Positions 26,739 through 35,280 of a DNA stretch of 64,000 bases are shown piece by piece. The stretch is from positions 5,185,501 through 5,249,500 of the forward strand of contig NZ_CP108514.1 in assembly GCF_035989305.1 (NCBI RefSeq), read 5' to 3'. This DNA is from Streptomyces sp. NBC_01233 (GTDB lineage: Bacteria > Actinomycetota > Actinomycetes > Streptomycetales > Streptomycetaceae). A program made the position numbers and the translations under genes. The notes beneath the pieces were generated by a model. It worked only from the letters and a program-made list of their open reading frames with translations, did no database searches and was not told where the DNA came from. The stretch's first letter is position 1; every line of letters begins with the position of its first letter.

Positions 26739-28196
26739 ATGTCCATATTCAGCGACCTGGCTCACCAGTACATCGACGGCGAATGGCTGGCCGGCACCGG
26801 TTCGTGGGACATCATCGACGTCAACCCGTACAACGGGGAGAAGCTCGCGGCCATCACCGTGGCCACCGTCGAGCAGGTGGACCAGGCCTACCGCGGCGCC
26901 GAGCGCGCCCAGCCGGAGTGGGCGGCCACGAGCCCTTACGTCAGACGCGCGGTCCTGGAGCGCGCCCTGCGGATCACCGAGGAGCGCGAGAAGGAGATCG
27001 TCGAGGCGATGATCGACGAGCTCGGCGGGACGCGTCCCAAGGCCGAGTACGAGGTGTACCTCGCCAAGGAGTTCATCCGCGAGTCGATCCAGCTGGCCGT
27101 CCGCCCCGAGGGGAGGATCCTCGCCTCGCCCGTCGAGGGCAAGGAGAACCGGGTCCAGCGGCTCCCCGTCGGCGTCGTCACCGTGATCAGCCCCTTCAAC
27201 TTCCCCTTCCTGGTCACCCTGAAGTCGATCGGCCCGGCCCTGGCGCTGGGCAACGCGGTCGTCATCAAGCCCAACCAGAACGCGCCGGTCGTGGGCGGCG
27301 GGCTGATCGCCAAGATCTTCGAGGACGCGGGACTGCCGGCCGGTCTGCTGAACGTCCTGGTCACCGACATAGCCGAGATAGGCGACGCGCTCCTGACGCA
27401 CCCCGTCCCCAAGGTCATCTCCTTCGCGGGATCGGACCGGGTCGGCCGGCACGTCGGCGCGGTCGCCGCCCGCCACTTCAAGCGCACGGTCCTGGAGCCC
27501 AGCGGCAACAGCGCGCTCGTCGTCCTCGACGACGCCGACCTCGACTACGCGGTGGACGCGGCCGTCTTCAGCCGCTTCGTCTACCAGGGCCAGGTCTGCA
27601 TGGCCGCCAGCAGGATCCTCGTCGACGCGGCCGTCGCGGAGGAGTTCACCGAGAAGTTCACCGCCCGCGTGCGGGGACTGAAGACCGGTGACCCGCACGA
27701 CGCCGACACCCACATCGGCCCGCTGATCAACTCCTTCCAGGCCGACGCCCTGACCGCGCTCGTGGACCAGGCCGTGGAAGCCGGCGCCCAGGCGCTCGTA
27801 CGGGGGTCTACGCGCGGCAACCTCGTCGAACCGACGGTGCTCGCCGGGCTCCCCGAGGACTCCCCGCTGCTGGGCCAGGAGATCTTCGGCCCGGTGGCCC
27901 TGCTGGTGGTCTTCGACGGCGAGGACGAGGCCGTGCGGCTGACCAACGCGACCCCGTACGGCCTGAGCGGCGCCGTGCACACCCGGGACGTGGAGCGCGG
28001 CGTCCGCTTCGCGCAGCGCATCGAGACGGGCATGATGCACGTCAACGACTCCACGATCGGGGACGAGCCGCTGGCCGCCTTCGGCGGCGAGAAGGCCTCC
28101 GGCCTGGGCCGACTGAACGGCGAGGCGACCGTCGAGGCCTTCACCACCCAAAAGTGGATCTCGGTACAGCACGGGCGGAGCCGCTTCCCGTTCTAG
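26739..28196 (+). CDS. NAD(P)-dependent aldehyde dehydrogenase
   Basis: The 485-residue enzyme oxidises an aldehyde to the acid. The Rossmann region carries PFNFPFLVTLKSIGPALALG and VVIKPNQNAP; the general-base glutamate is in TVLEPSGNSALVVLDDAD and the catalytic cysteine in VYQGQVCMAASRILV. The C-terminal KASGLGRLNGEATVEAFT motif is complete. It resembles benzaldehyde/vanillin-type dehydrogenases, though the substrate is uncertain. The ATG at 26739 follows AAGGGATG. The PBP2 gene starts 42 bases after its stop. Confidence 0.92.
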   Translation: MSIFSDLAHQYIDGEWLAGTGSWDIIDVNPYNGEKLAAITVATVEQVDQAYRGAERAQPEWAATSPYVRRAVLERALRITEEREKEIVEAMIDELGGTRPKAEYEVYLAKEFIRESIQLAVRPEGRILASPVEGKENRVQRLPVGVVTVISPFNFPFLVTLKSIGPALALGNAVVIKPNQNAPVVGGGLIAKIFEDAGLPAGLLNVLVTDIAEIGDALLTHPVPKVISFAGSDRVGRHVGAVAARHFKRTVLEPSGNSALVVLDDADLDYAVDAAVFSRFVYQGQVCMAASRILVDAAVAEEFTEKFTARVRGLKTGDPHDADTHIGPLINSFQADALTALVDQAVEAGAQALVRGSTRGNLVEPTVLAGLPEDSPLLGQEIFGPVALLVVFDGEDEAVRLTNATPYGLSGAVHTRDVERGVRFAQRIETGMMHVNDSTIGDEPLAAFGGEKASGLGRLNGEATVEAFTTQKWISVQHGRSRFPF

Positions 28197-28238
28197 ACTC
28201 AGCCGGGCGTACGGCATGCGTCCGGGGGAGATCAAGCG

Positions 28239-30326
28239 TTGAGCAACATACCGGAGACCGGACGGACCTCTCGGGTCCAGAACCGGCTCGTCGTCATCCA
28301 GATCGTGGTCTTTTCGCTGCTGCTCACCCTGGGCGGACGGCTCTGGTACCTCCAGATACGCAATGGCCAGGAGTACACGGACGAGGCGAAGAACAACCAC
28401 GTCCAGCAGGTGGTCCAGCCCGCCGTGCGCGGCTCGATCCTCGACTCGCGCGGGGTTCCGCTCGCCGACAACGCCACCCACCTCGTGGTCTCCGCCAGCC
28501 GCACCGAGCTGCTGACCATGAAGGACAAGGGCAAGTCCGTGCTGACCCGCCTCGCCGGGGTGCTGGGCGTGGACGCCCAGGAGGTCATCGACAAGGTCCG
28601 GCTCTGCGACGCCAAGACCAAGCAGCCCTGCTGGAACGGGTCCCCGTACCAGCCGATCCCGGTCAGCAACCGGGCGGCCGCCGAGCAGGCCCTGCAGATC
28701 CGTGAGCACCCCGAGGACTTCCCGGGCATCACGGCCCAGGCGACCGCCCTGCGGCGCTACGCGGCCCCCGACGAGGCCAACACCTCCCAGGTGCTGGGCT
28801 ACCTCTCGCCGGTCACCGACGAGGAGATCGCGAAGGCGAAGAAGTCGGACTCCCCGTACCTGCGCTCCGACCAGGTGGGCCGCTCCGGCCTGGAGCGCAC
28901 GTACGACAAGGAGCTGCGCGGGAGGGCGGGCATCACCCGCTACGAGGTGGACAACCTCGGCCGGGTCATCGGGCAGGGCGAGACCGATCCGGCGCAGCCC
29001 GGCTCGAACATCGTGACCTCGATCGACTCGCGGGTGCAGGCGGTGGCCGAGCGGGAGCTGAACGACGCGATGATCGAAGCCCGCAAGGTCAACGACAAGA
29101 ACACCGGCCGCAACTACGAGGCCGACTCCGGATCCGTCGTGGTGATGGAGACCAAGACCGGCCGCATCGTCGCGATGGCCTCGAACCCGACCTACGACCC
29201 GAACGCCTGGGTGGGCGGGATCTCCGCCAAGGACTACGCCGGCCTCACCGACAAGGAGTCCAACTACCCGCTGCTGAACCGGGCGATCCAGGCCCAGGCG
29301 GCGCCGGGCTCCATCTTCAAGGTGGTCACCTCGACCGCCGCGGTCAACGCCGGGTACCCGTTCAACAACCGCTACCCCTGCCCCAGCTCGTACTCGGTCG
29401 GCAGCCAGACCTTCACGAACTTCGAGTCGCAGGGCCACGGTGACATCACCATCGGCCGGGCCCTGGAGGTCTCCTGCGACACGGTCTACTACGCCATCGC
29501 GGACCAGGAGTGGAAGAAGGACGGCGGCATCAAGCCGAAGAAGGACCCGAACGACTGGTTCCTCAAGACCGCCCACGAGTTCGGGCTGGGCAAGCGCACC
29601 GGCATCGACCTGCCGAACGAGGTCCCCGGCCGGATCCCCGACCGGAAGTGGAAGCAGGACTTCTTCGAGGCGAACAAGGACGCCTGGTGCCGGGACGGCA
29701 AGAAGAACGGCAGCTTCGCCGAGAAGATCGCCTACGAGAACTGCCGCCAGGGCAACCAGCTGCGCGAGGGTGACGCCATCAACTACTCGATCGGGCAGGG
29801 CGACACGCTCGTCACCCCGGTCCAGATGGCCTCCGTCTACGCGGCCATCGCCAACGGCGGCACCCTCCACCAGCCCAGCGTCGGCAAGGCGGTCGTCAGC
29901 GCCGACGGGAAGTCGGTCCAGGAGATCGCGCCGAAGGAGCAGGGCAAGCTGCCGATGGACCGCAAGACCCGCGACAACATCGACGAGGCACTCGCCGGCG
30001 TGGCCACCAACGGCAGCGCCGCCTGGCGCTTCGGCGGCTGGCCGCAGAAGCAGATCCCGATGCACGCCAAGACGGGTACGGCCGAGGTCCAGGGCAAGCA
30101 GACCACCTCGTGGTTCGCCTCCTACACCGAGGACTACGCGATCGTCATGACGATCTCCCAGGGCGGCACCGGCTCCGGTGCGTCGGGACCGGCGGTCCGC
30201 AAGATCTACGAGGCGATGTACGGGCTGGACCCGACGGGCAAGCAGGACCTCACCAAGGCCCTGCTCCCGCAGCCCGCCACCGCGCTGCCGGCGATTCGGC
30301 CGGACGGGGAGATCTCCCCGAACTGA
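28239..30326 (+). CDS. mrdA: Class B penicillin-binding protein 2
   Basis: The 695-residue transpeptidase has one N-terminal membrane helix (LVVIQIVVFSLLLTLGG), a PBP dimerisation domain (AVRGSILDSRGVPLADN) and a transpeptidase domain with S-x-x-K in APGSIFKVVTS, an S-x-D/N equivalent in EVSCDTVYYAIA and K-T-G in HAKTGTAEVQG. It crosslinks peptidoglycan outside the membrane. The start is TTG at 28239, supported by GGGGAG eight bases before. No mreBCD or rodA genes are adjacent, so this is a separate PBP2 paralogue from the one in the mre cluster usual in Streptomyces. Confidence 0.92.
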   Translation: MSNIPETGRTSRVQNRLVVIQIVVFSLLLTLGGRLWYLQIRNGQEYTDEAKNNHVQQVVQPAVRGSILDSRGVPLADNATHLVVSASRTELLTMKDKGKSVLTRLAGVLGVDAQEVIDKVRLCDAKTKQPCWNGSPYQPIPVSNRAAAEQALQIREHPEDFPGITAQATALRRYAAPDEANTSQVLGYLSPVTDEEIAKAKKSDSPYLRSDQVGRSGLERTYDKELRGRAGITRYEVDNLGRVIGQGETDPAQPGSNIVTSIDSRVQAVAERELNDAMIEARKVNDKNTGRNYEADSGSVVVMETKTGRIVAMASNPTYDPNAWVGGISAKDYAGLTDKESNYPLLNRAIQAQAAPGSIFKVVTSTAAVNAGYPFNNRYPCPSSYSVGSQTFTNFESQGHGDITIGRALEVSCDTVYYAIADQEWKKDGGIKPKKDPNDWFLKTAHEFGLGKRTGIDLPNEVPGRIPDRKWKQDFFEANKDAWCRDGKKNGSFAEKIAYENCRQGNQLREGDAINYSIGQGDTLVTPVQMASVYAAIANGGTLHQPSVGKAVVSADGKSVQEIAPKEQGKLPMDRKTRDNIDEALAGVATNGSAAWRFGGWPQKQIPMHAKTGTAEVQGKQTTSWFASYTEDYAIVMTISQGGTGSGASGPAVRKIYEAMYGLDPTGKQDLTKALLPQPATALPAIRPDGEISPN

Positions 30327-30425
30327 GCGGGCATCTAGGACAGGGTCTGACCGCAAGGCTCCGTAGCGTGTGAGGTGTCGGGGGGACGGGCTCCCCGACG
30401 AACCCGATGCAGAAGGCGGTTGGCC

Positions 30426-30938
30426 ATGGCCCAGATTTCCACCGAGGTCCTCGGCGACGAGCGCGGCACGCTCCTCGCCTTCGTCGAGGCCCAGCGCACG
30501 GCGATCCGCGAATCGCTCCTCGGGCTCGGCGAGGAGCAGGCGGCGAGCCGCACCACCGTCAGCGAGCTCACCCTGTCCGGGGTGCTCAAGCACGTGGCCG
30601 AGTGCGAACTGGCCTGGCTGCGGATGGCCCAGCAGGCGCCGAACGAGCGGCAGCGCAGCGAGGAGTCCTGGGGCGAGGCCTTCCGGCTGGTCGAGGGCGA
30701 GTCCATCGCGTCCGTCCTGGCCTTCTGGGGCGAGGTCGCGCAGGAGACGGAGGCCTTCGTCACCGCCCTCCCGAGCCTGGACGAGACCTTCCCGCTCCCC
30801 CCGGCGCCCTGGTTCCCGAAGGACGGCAAGGTCTCGATGCGCTGGATGCTCCTGCACCTGGTGGAGGAGTTCGCCCGGCACGCGGGCCACGCCGACATCG
30901 TCCGGGAGTCCCTGGACGGCACCCGCGCCATGGGCTGA
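30426..30938 (+). CDS. DinB/DUF664-like protein
   Basis: The 170-residue protein has the four-helix DinB layout: LLAFVEAQRTAIRESLLGLG, the metal-binding histidine in SGVLKHVAECELAWL, and a late LLHLVEEFARHAGHADIVRE segment supplying two more. These proteins often are thiol transferases or of unknown role. The PadR gene starts 24 bases downstream, so co-transcription is possible. Confidence 0.88.
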   Translation: MAQISTEVLGDERGTLLAFVEAQRTAIRESLLGLGEEQAASRTTVSELTLSGVLKHVAECELAWLRMAQQAPNERQRSEESWGEAFRLVEGESIASVLAFWGEVAQETEAFVTALPSLDETFPLPPAPWFPKDGKVSMRWMLLHLVEEFARHAGHADIVRESLDGTRAMG

Positions 30939-30962
30939 GGGTCCGGCCACTAGCCTGGCCGC

Positions 30963-31577
30963 ATGTCAGCGATCAGGCTTCTCGTCCTCGGCGCGGTCCG
31001 CCAGCACGGGCGGGCGCACGGGTACCAGGTGCGCAACGACCTGGAGTACTGGGGCGCCCACGAGTGGTCCAACACCAAGCCCGGCTCGATCTACCACGCG
31101 CTCAAGCAGATGGCGAAGCAGGGCGTCCTGCACGCCCACGAGGTGGCGCCGAGCGCGGCGGGCGGTCCGCCGCGCACGGAGTACGAGGTGACGGACGCGG
31201 GCCGCGAGGAGTACTTCAAGCTGCTCCGCGAGGCCCTGGCGGCGTTCGACCAGAAGACGGACCTCCTCTCGGCGGCGATCGGCTTCATGGTCGACCTGCC
31301 CCGGGCGGAGGTCCTGGCCCTGCTGCGGGAGCGGCTGGCGAAGCTGGCGGCCTGGCGGACGTCGGTGACGGACTACTACACGCCCGAGGAGGGCCCGCAG
31401 GCGCTGGGCCACATCGGCGAGATCATGCACCGCTGGGTCCACTCCGCGGACGCCGAGGCCGAGTGGACCCGTGGGCTGGTCGCCCGGATCGAGGCGGGCG
31501 CGTACTCCTTCGCGGGCGAGGGCGGCGACCCCTTCGTGGGGGTCCTGGCGGACGGCCAGGAGAACCCCTACAGCTAA
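30963..31577 (+). CDS. PadR-family transcriptional repressor
   Basis: The 204-residue protein has the PadR winged helix (IRLLVLGAVRQHGRAHGYQV, GSIYHALKQMAKQGVL, RTEYEVTDAGREEYFKLL) and the C-terminal Vir_act_alpha domain. PadR repressors commonly control an adjacent drug exporter, and an ABC exporter operon follows. Two TCAAATTTGA palindromes lie between. Confidence 0.92.
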   Translation: MSAIRLLVLGAVRQHGRAHGYQVRNDLEYWGAHEWSNTKPGSIYHALKQMAKQGVLHAHEVAPSAAGGPPRTEYEVTDAGREEYFKLLREALAAFDQKTDLLSAAIGFMVDLPRAEVLALLRERLAKLAAWRTSVTDYYTPEEGPQALGHIGEIMHRWVHSADAEAEWTRGLVARIEAGAYSFAGEGGDPFVGVLADGQENPYS

Positions 31578-31640
31578 TCAAATTTGACTAGCCTGGCTCC
31601 GGGCGGTACCTTGGCGCACCCTGCTACTCAAATTTGATTA
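31575..31640. promoter_or_regulatory. Twin TCAAATTTGA operators of the ABC exporter
   Basis: TCAAATTTGA occurs at 31578-31587 and 31628-31637, exactly 50 bases apart. The flanks (TAA... and ...CTAG / CTAC... and ...TTAAT) make the two sites inverted near-copies of one longer palindrome. The AT-rich palindrome stands out in this GC-rich genome and lies directly before the exporter genes. Confidence 0.7.
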
Positions 31641-31670
31641 ATGTGCTGGGTGTGAGGAGTTGGAATCGCG

Positions 31671-32606
31671 TTGGCGATCTTCGTCGAAGGTGTCCACAAG
31701 CGGTACGCGCACCGGCCCGCCCTGGCCGGACTCGACCTGGAGGTCACCCGGGGCACGGTGCACGCCGTGCTCGGCCCCAACGGAGCCGGGAAGACCACGG
31801 CGGTCCGCATCATGACCACCCTGCTGCGGCACGACGAGGGCGTGGTCCGGGTGGCGGGCCACGACGTACGGAAGGACCCGGCGGCCGTCCGCGCCCGGAT
31901 CGGGCTGCTCGGCCAGCACGCGGCGCTCGACGAGGAACTGTCCGGGCGCCAGAACCTGGAGCTGTTCGGCCGCCTCCACCACCTGGGCGCGCGGCGGGCC
32001 GGGCTGCGGGCCGATGCACTGCTGGACCGGTTCGGCCTCGCGGACACCGGCCGGGGGCCCGTGAAGCAGTACAGCGGCGGCATGCGGCGCCGGCTGGACC
32101 TCGCGGCGTCCCTGATCACCGAGCCCGAGGTGCTCTTCCTCGACGAGCCGACCACCGGGCTCGACCCGCGCGGCCGCGCCGAGGTGTGGAGCGCGGTCCG
32201 CTCCCTGGTGGGCGGCGGCACGACCGTCCTGCTGACCACGCAGTACCTGGAGGAGGCGGACCAGCTGGCCGACCGCATCGCGCTGATCGACGCCGGCCGG
32301 GTGGCGGCCGAAGGCACGGCCGACGAGCTGAAGTCCCGCGTCGGGCCGGACCGGATCGTCGTCGTCCTGCGGGACGCGGCCCGGCTCGCGCAGGCGGCGG
32401 CGCTGCTGCCGGACCCGGCCGTGGACGCGGACACCCTCACCCTGGGCTTCCCGGTGGAGGACCGCATGGCCGGCCTGGCCCTGACCCTGCGCGCGCTGGA
32501 GGGGGCGGGCATCGAGGCGGCGGACCTCTCGGTCCGGCGGCCCACGCTCGACGAGGTCTTCCTGCACCTGACCGACCGCACGGACGCCACGGAGGTGGCC
32601 GCATGA
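31671..32606 (+). CDS. ABC exporter ATP-binding protein (DrrA-like)
   Basis: The 311-residue ATPase starts at TTG (31671) behind GAGGAG. Walker A is [12 protein letters not shown], the signature is [14 protein letters not shown], Walker B is [16 protein letters not shown] and the H-loop is [13 protein letters not shown]-terminal extension of DrrA type follows. It energises export through the membrane partner encoded next, probably of a drug or lipid-like compound. Confidence 0.93.
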   Translation: MAIFVEGVHKRYAHRPALAGLDLEVTRGTVHAVLGPNGAGKTTAVRIMTTLLRHDEGVVRVAGHDVRKDPAAVRARIGLLGQHAALDEELSGRQNLELFGRLHHLGARRAGLRADALLDRFGLADTGRGPVKQYSGGMRRRLDLAASLITEPEVLFLDEPTTGLDPRGRAEVWSAVRSLVGGGTTVLLTTQYLEEADQLADRIALIDAGRVAAEGTADELKSRVGPDRIVVVLRDAARLAQAAALLPDPAVDADTLTLGFPVEDRMAGLALTLRALEGAGIEAADLSVRRPTLDEVFLHLTDRTDATEVAA

Positions 32607-33403
32607 CGCAGCACACGACGTCCGCGGCTCGCTGGGTGGCCGTGGACTCCTGGACGATGACCCGGCGCGAGCTCGCGCACTGGGCGCGCCAGCCGGTCCA
32701 GATGGTCGTCGGCCTGGTCTTCCCCGTGATGATGCTGCTGATGTTCGGCTTCCTGGTCGGCGGCGGACGCGGGATCGACGGCGAGTACGTCGAGTTCCTC
32801 GTGCCCGGCATGCTCGCGCTGACCATGGCCTTCGGGCTGGAGGCGACCATGACGGCGGTCACCCGGGACCTGGGCAAAGGGGTGATCGACCGGTTCCGCG
32901 CCATGCCGATGTCCTCCTCGGCGGTCCTGGTCGGCCGCAGCGCGGCGGACATGCTCCAGTCGGCCGTGGGGCTGGCGGTCCTGGCGGGCGTCGGCCTGCT
33001 GCTCGGCTGGCGCTGGCACGGCTCGCCGGCGGCCGCGCTGTCGGCCTTCGCACTGCTCCTGCTGCTGCGCTTCGCGATGCTGTGGATCGGGATCTTCCTG
33101 GGCATGGTCGCGGGCCGGCCCGAGCTGGTGCAGGCGGTGCAGATCCTGGTGTGGCCGGTGGGCTTCCTCTCCAACGCCTTCGCCACGCCGGAGGCCATGC
33201 CGGGCTGGCTGGGGACGGTGGTGGAATGGAACCCGATGTCGGCGACGGCGACGGCGGTCCGCGACCTGTTCGGCAACCCGGCGGCGGCGTCCCCGTCCTG
33301 GGCCTGCGACCACGCCGCGCTGCTCGCGGTCGGCTGGCCGCTCCTGCTGCTGGCGGTCTTCTTCCCGCTGGCGGTGGCGAGGTTCCGCGGCCTGAGCAGG
33401 TAG
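32603..33403 (+). CDS. ABC exporter permease (DrrB-like, ABC-2 type)
   Basis: The 266-residue membrane protein has six hydrophobic segments (for example [20 protein letters not shown] and [15 protein letters not shown]) and the ABC-2 signature region ([20 protein letters not shown]). Its ATG overlaps the ATPase stop (ATGA), so the two are translationally coupled. The likely substrate is a xenobiotic or antibiotic. Confidence 0.92.
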   Translation: MTQHTTSAARWVAVDSWTMTRRELAHWARQPVQMVVGLVFPVMMLLMFGFLVGGGRGIDGEYVEFLVPGMLALTMAFGLEATMTAVTRDLGKGVIDRFRAMPMSSSAVLVGRSAADMLQSAVGLAVLAGVGLLLGWRWHGSPAAALSAFALLLLLRFAMLWIGIFLGMVAGRPELVQAVQILVWPVGFLSNAFATPEAMPGWLGTVVEWNPMSATATAVRDLFGNPAAASPSWACDHAALLAVGWPLLLLAVFFPLAVARFRGLSR

Positions 33404-33418
33404 GCCCGGGGCGGGGAC

Positions 33419-33449
33419 TTGCACCTCACGCCGCGTGAGGGACCACAGT
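33419..33449 (+). promoter_or_regulatory. TipA-type promoter with 19-bp spacer
   Basis: TTGCAC (33419-33424) and CACAGT (33444-33449) are 19 bases apart, as in MerR-regulated promoters. The spacer holds CCTCACG-CCG-CGTGAGG (33424-33440), the same palindrome type as in the known thiostrepton-inducible tipA promoter of Streptomyces. Confidence 0.8.
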
Positions 33450-33485
33450 GAAGGGCGTACCCAACCAGAGGAGAGGGACGGGAAG

Positions 33486-34244
33486 ATGGGCTACTCCGTG
33501 GGCCAGGTCGCCGGATTCGCCGGAGTCGCGGTGCGCACCCTGCACCACTACGACGAGATCGGTCTGCTCTCCCCGAGCGGCCGCAGCCACGCGGGTCACC
33601 GGCGGTACGACGACGCCGACCTGGACCGGCTGCAGCGGATCCTGTTCTACCGGGAGCTCGGCTTCCCCCTCGACGAGGTCGCGGTCCTGCTGGACGACCC
33701 GGAATCGGATCCGCGGGAGCACCTGCGCCGGCAGCACGTCCTGCTGACCGACCGGATCGCCCGGCTCCAGCAGATGGCCAAGGCCGTTGAGCACGCCATG
33801 GAGGCGAAGAAGATGGGCATCAACCTCACGCCCGAGGAGCGCTTCGAGGTCTTCGGGGACAAGGACCCGGAGCAGTACGCGGAGGAGGCGGAGCAGCGCT
33901 GGGGCGGCACCGACGCGCACGCGGAGTCGCAGCGGCGGGTCGCCACCTACACCAAGGAGGACTGGCGGCGGATCCAGGACGAGGTCGCCGAGTGGAGCGT
34001 CCGGTACGCGGCCCTGATGGACGCCGGCGAGTCCGCCGACGGCGAGGCGGCGATGGACATGGCCGAGGAGCACCGCCGGCACATCGGCACCTGGTACTAC
34101 GACTGCTCGTACGAGATCCACACGGGCCTCGGTGAGATGTACGTGGCGGACGAGCGTTTCAAGGAGTTCCACGACTCCATGAAGCCCGGTCTCGCCGAGC
34201 ACCTGAGGGACGCGATCCTGGCGAACGCGGTGCGCAAGGCGTAA
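33486..34244 (+). CDS. tipA: MerR-family regulator with TipAS domain
   Basis: The 252-residue protein begins with the MerR helix-turn-helix (YSVGQVAGFAGVAVRTLHHY, GLLSPSGRSHAGHRRYDD), a coiled-coil dimer helix (LLTDRIARLQQMAKAVEHAM) and a C-terminal TipAS antibiotic-binding domain (EQYAEEAEQRWGGTDAHAES, WYYDCSYEIHTGLGEMYVAD). TipA binds thiopeptides such as thiostrepton and activates its own promoter. In-frame upstream ATG choices are rejected because the MerR fold starts here and GAGGGACGGGAAG precedes it. Confidence 0.93.
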   Translation: MGYSVGQVAGFAGVAVRTLHHYDEIGLLSPSGRSHAGHRRYDDADLDRLQRILFYRELGFPLDEVAVLLDDPESDPREHLRRQHVLLTDRIARLQQMAKAVEHAMEAKKMGINLTPEERFEVFGDKDPEQYAEEAEQRWGGTDAHAESQRRVATYTKEDWRRIQDEVAEWSVRYAALMDAGESADGEAAMDMAEEHRRHIGTWYYDCSYEIHTGLGEMYVADERFKEFHDSMKPGLAEHLRDAILANAVRKA

Positions 34245-34261
34245 GCGGAACGTCACGCATC

Positions 34262-34296
34262 CGACCCCCTCCGGGACTGGAACCGGGAGGGGGTCG
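34262..34296 (+). terminator. Terminator after tipA
   Basis: GACCCCCTCC (34263-34272) pairs with GGAGGGGGTC (34286-34295). It separates tipA from the DedA gene. Confidence 0.7.
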
Positions 34297-34385
34297 TGTG
34301 CGTTGATAATTGAAACCGCCTTTACCTTGCCCGCAACCGCCTGCTGCCCCCGGCACGCCCCCCGATCCAGGAGAGTCCGGAAACC

Positions 34386-35096
34386 GTGTACACGATTGCG
34401 CTCGGCCCTCAGTGGCTGTCCCCGGACTACCTGATCTCGCACTTCGGCCTGATCGGCATTCTCGTCATCGTCTTCGCCGAGTCGGGACTCTTCGCGTTCC
34501 TGCCCGGCGACTCCCTGCTGTTCACGGCGGGTCTGCTGGTCGCGGACGGGCAGTACATCAAGCAGCCGCTGTGGCTGGTCTGCACCCTGATCGTGGCCGC
34601 CGCCATCATCGGCGACCAGGTCGGCTACATGATCGGCAAGTTCTTCGGCCCGAAGCTCTTCAACCGGCCGAACTCCAAGCTCTTCAAGCGGGAGAACCTC
34701 GACAAGGCGCACGAGTTCATGGACCGGCACGGCCCGAAGGCCATCGTGCTCGCCCGCTTCGTGCCGATCATCCGCACCTTCGCGCCGATGGTCGCCGGCG
34801 CCGGCTCGATGAAGTACCGCACGTTCCTGACGTACAACGTCATCGGCGGCATCGGCTGGGGCGCGGGCGTCACGGTCGCGGGCTACTGGCTCGGTCAGAT
34901 CGAGTTCATCAAGACGAACGTCGAGCCGATCCTGGTGGGCATCGTCCTCATCTCGGTCATCCCGGTGATCTTCGAGGTGCTCAAGGCCCGCAAGGAGAAC
35001 AAGGCGAACGCCGTCGAGGCGCAGGCCGAGGCCGTCGTGGTGGACGGCCAGGGCCCCCAGACCCCGGGCACCCGCGGCCGCCACGCCAAGCGCTAG
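34386..35096 (+). CDS. DedA-family membrane protein
   Basis: The 236-residue protein starts at GTG. It has the DedA signature: VFAESGLFAFLPGDSLLF in the first re-entrant region and FMDRHGPKAIVLARFVPIIR with RTFAPMVAGAGSMKYRTFL in the second, plus C-terminal helices. Family members are lipid scramblases or flippases for undecaprenyl phosphate and related lipids. It is followed by palindromic repeat DNA and a terminator. Confidence 0.92.
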   Translation: MYTIALGPQWLSPDYLISHFGLIGILVIVFAESGLFAFLPGDSLLFTAGLLVADGQYIKQPLWLVCTLIVAAAIIGDQVGYMIGKFFGPKLFNRPNSKLFKRENLDKAHEFMDRHGPKAIVLARFVPIIRTFAPMVAGAGSMKYRTFLTYNVIGGIGWGAGVTVAGYWLGQIEFIKTNVEPILVGIVLISVIPVIFEVLKARKENKANAVEAQAEAVVVDGQGPQTPGTRGRHAKR

Positions 35097-35099
35097 CCG

Positions 35100-35200
35100 G
35101 TTCGGCCCCCGTATCCGGCCCCGCCGGCGTTCGAGGCGTGGGGGTCCCCCCGGACGGAGTCTGGGGGAGGGTCCGGGGCGGAGCCCCGATCGGTGGGCCG
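35100..35200. repeat. GC-rich palindromic intergenic repeat
   Basis: It contains CCCCGCCGGCGTTCGAGGCG and GGTCCGGGGCGGAGCCCCGA, the same family as at 22.3-22.5, 23.8 and 37.0 kb. Confidence 0.6.
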
Positions 35201-35227
35201 CGCGAGGCACATCGCATCAGCCACCGC

Positions 35228-35266
35228 GTACGCCCCCGCGGGCAGCCAGAGCCCGCGGGGGCGTAC
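35228..35266. terminator. Bidirectional terminator between DedA and ThrE genes
   Basis: GTACGCCCCCGCGGGC (35228-35243) pairs perfectly with GCCCGCGGGGGCGTAC (35251-35266), with a seven-base loop, between convergent genes. Confidence 0.85.
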
Positions 35267-35280
35267 GTGTACCCAGCCGG

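Noticed and set aside
26673..30950. A leftward open frame of about 1425 codons antisense to the aldehyde dehydrogenase and PBP2 genes.
   Set aside because: It is a by-product of high GC at third codon positions; its translation is low-complexity and has no domain, and the plus-strand genes are clear.
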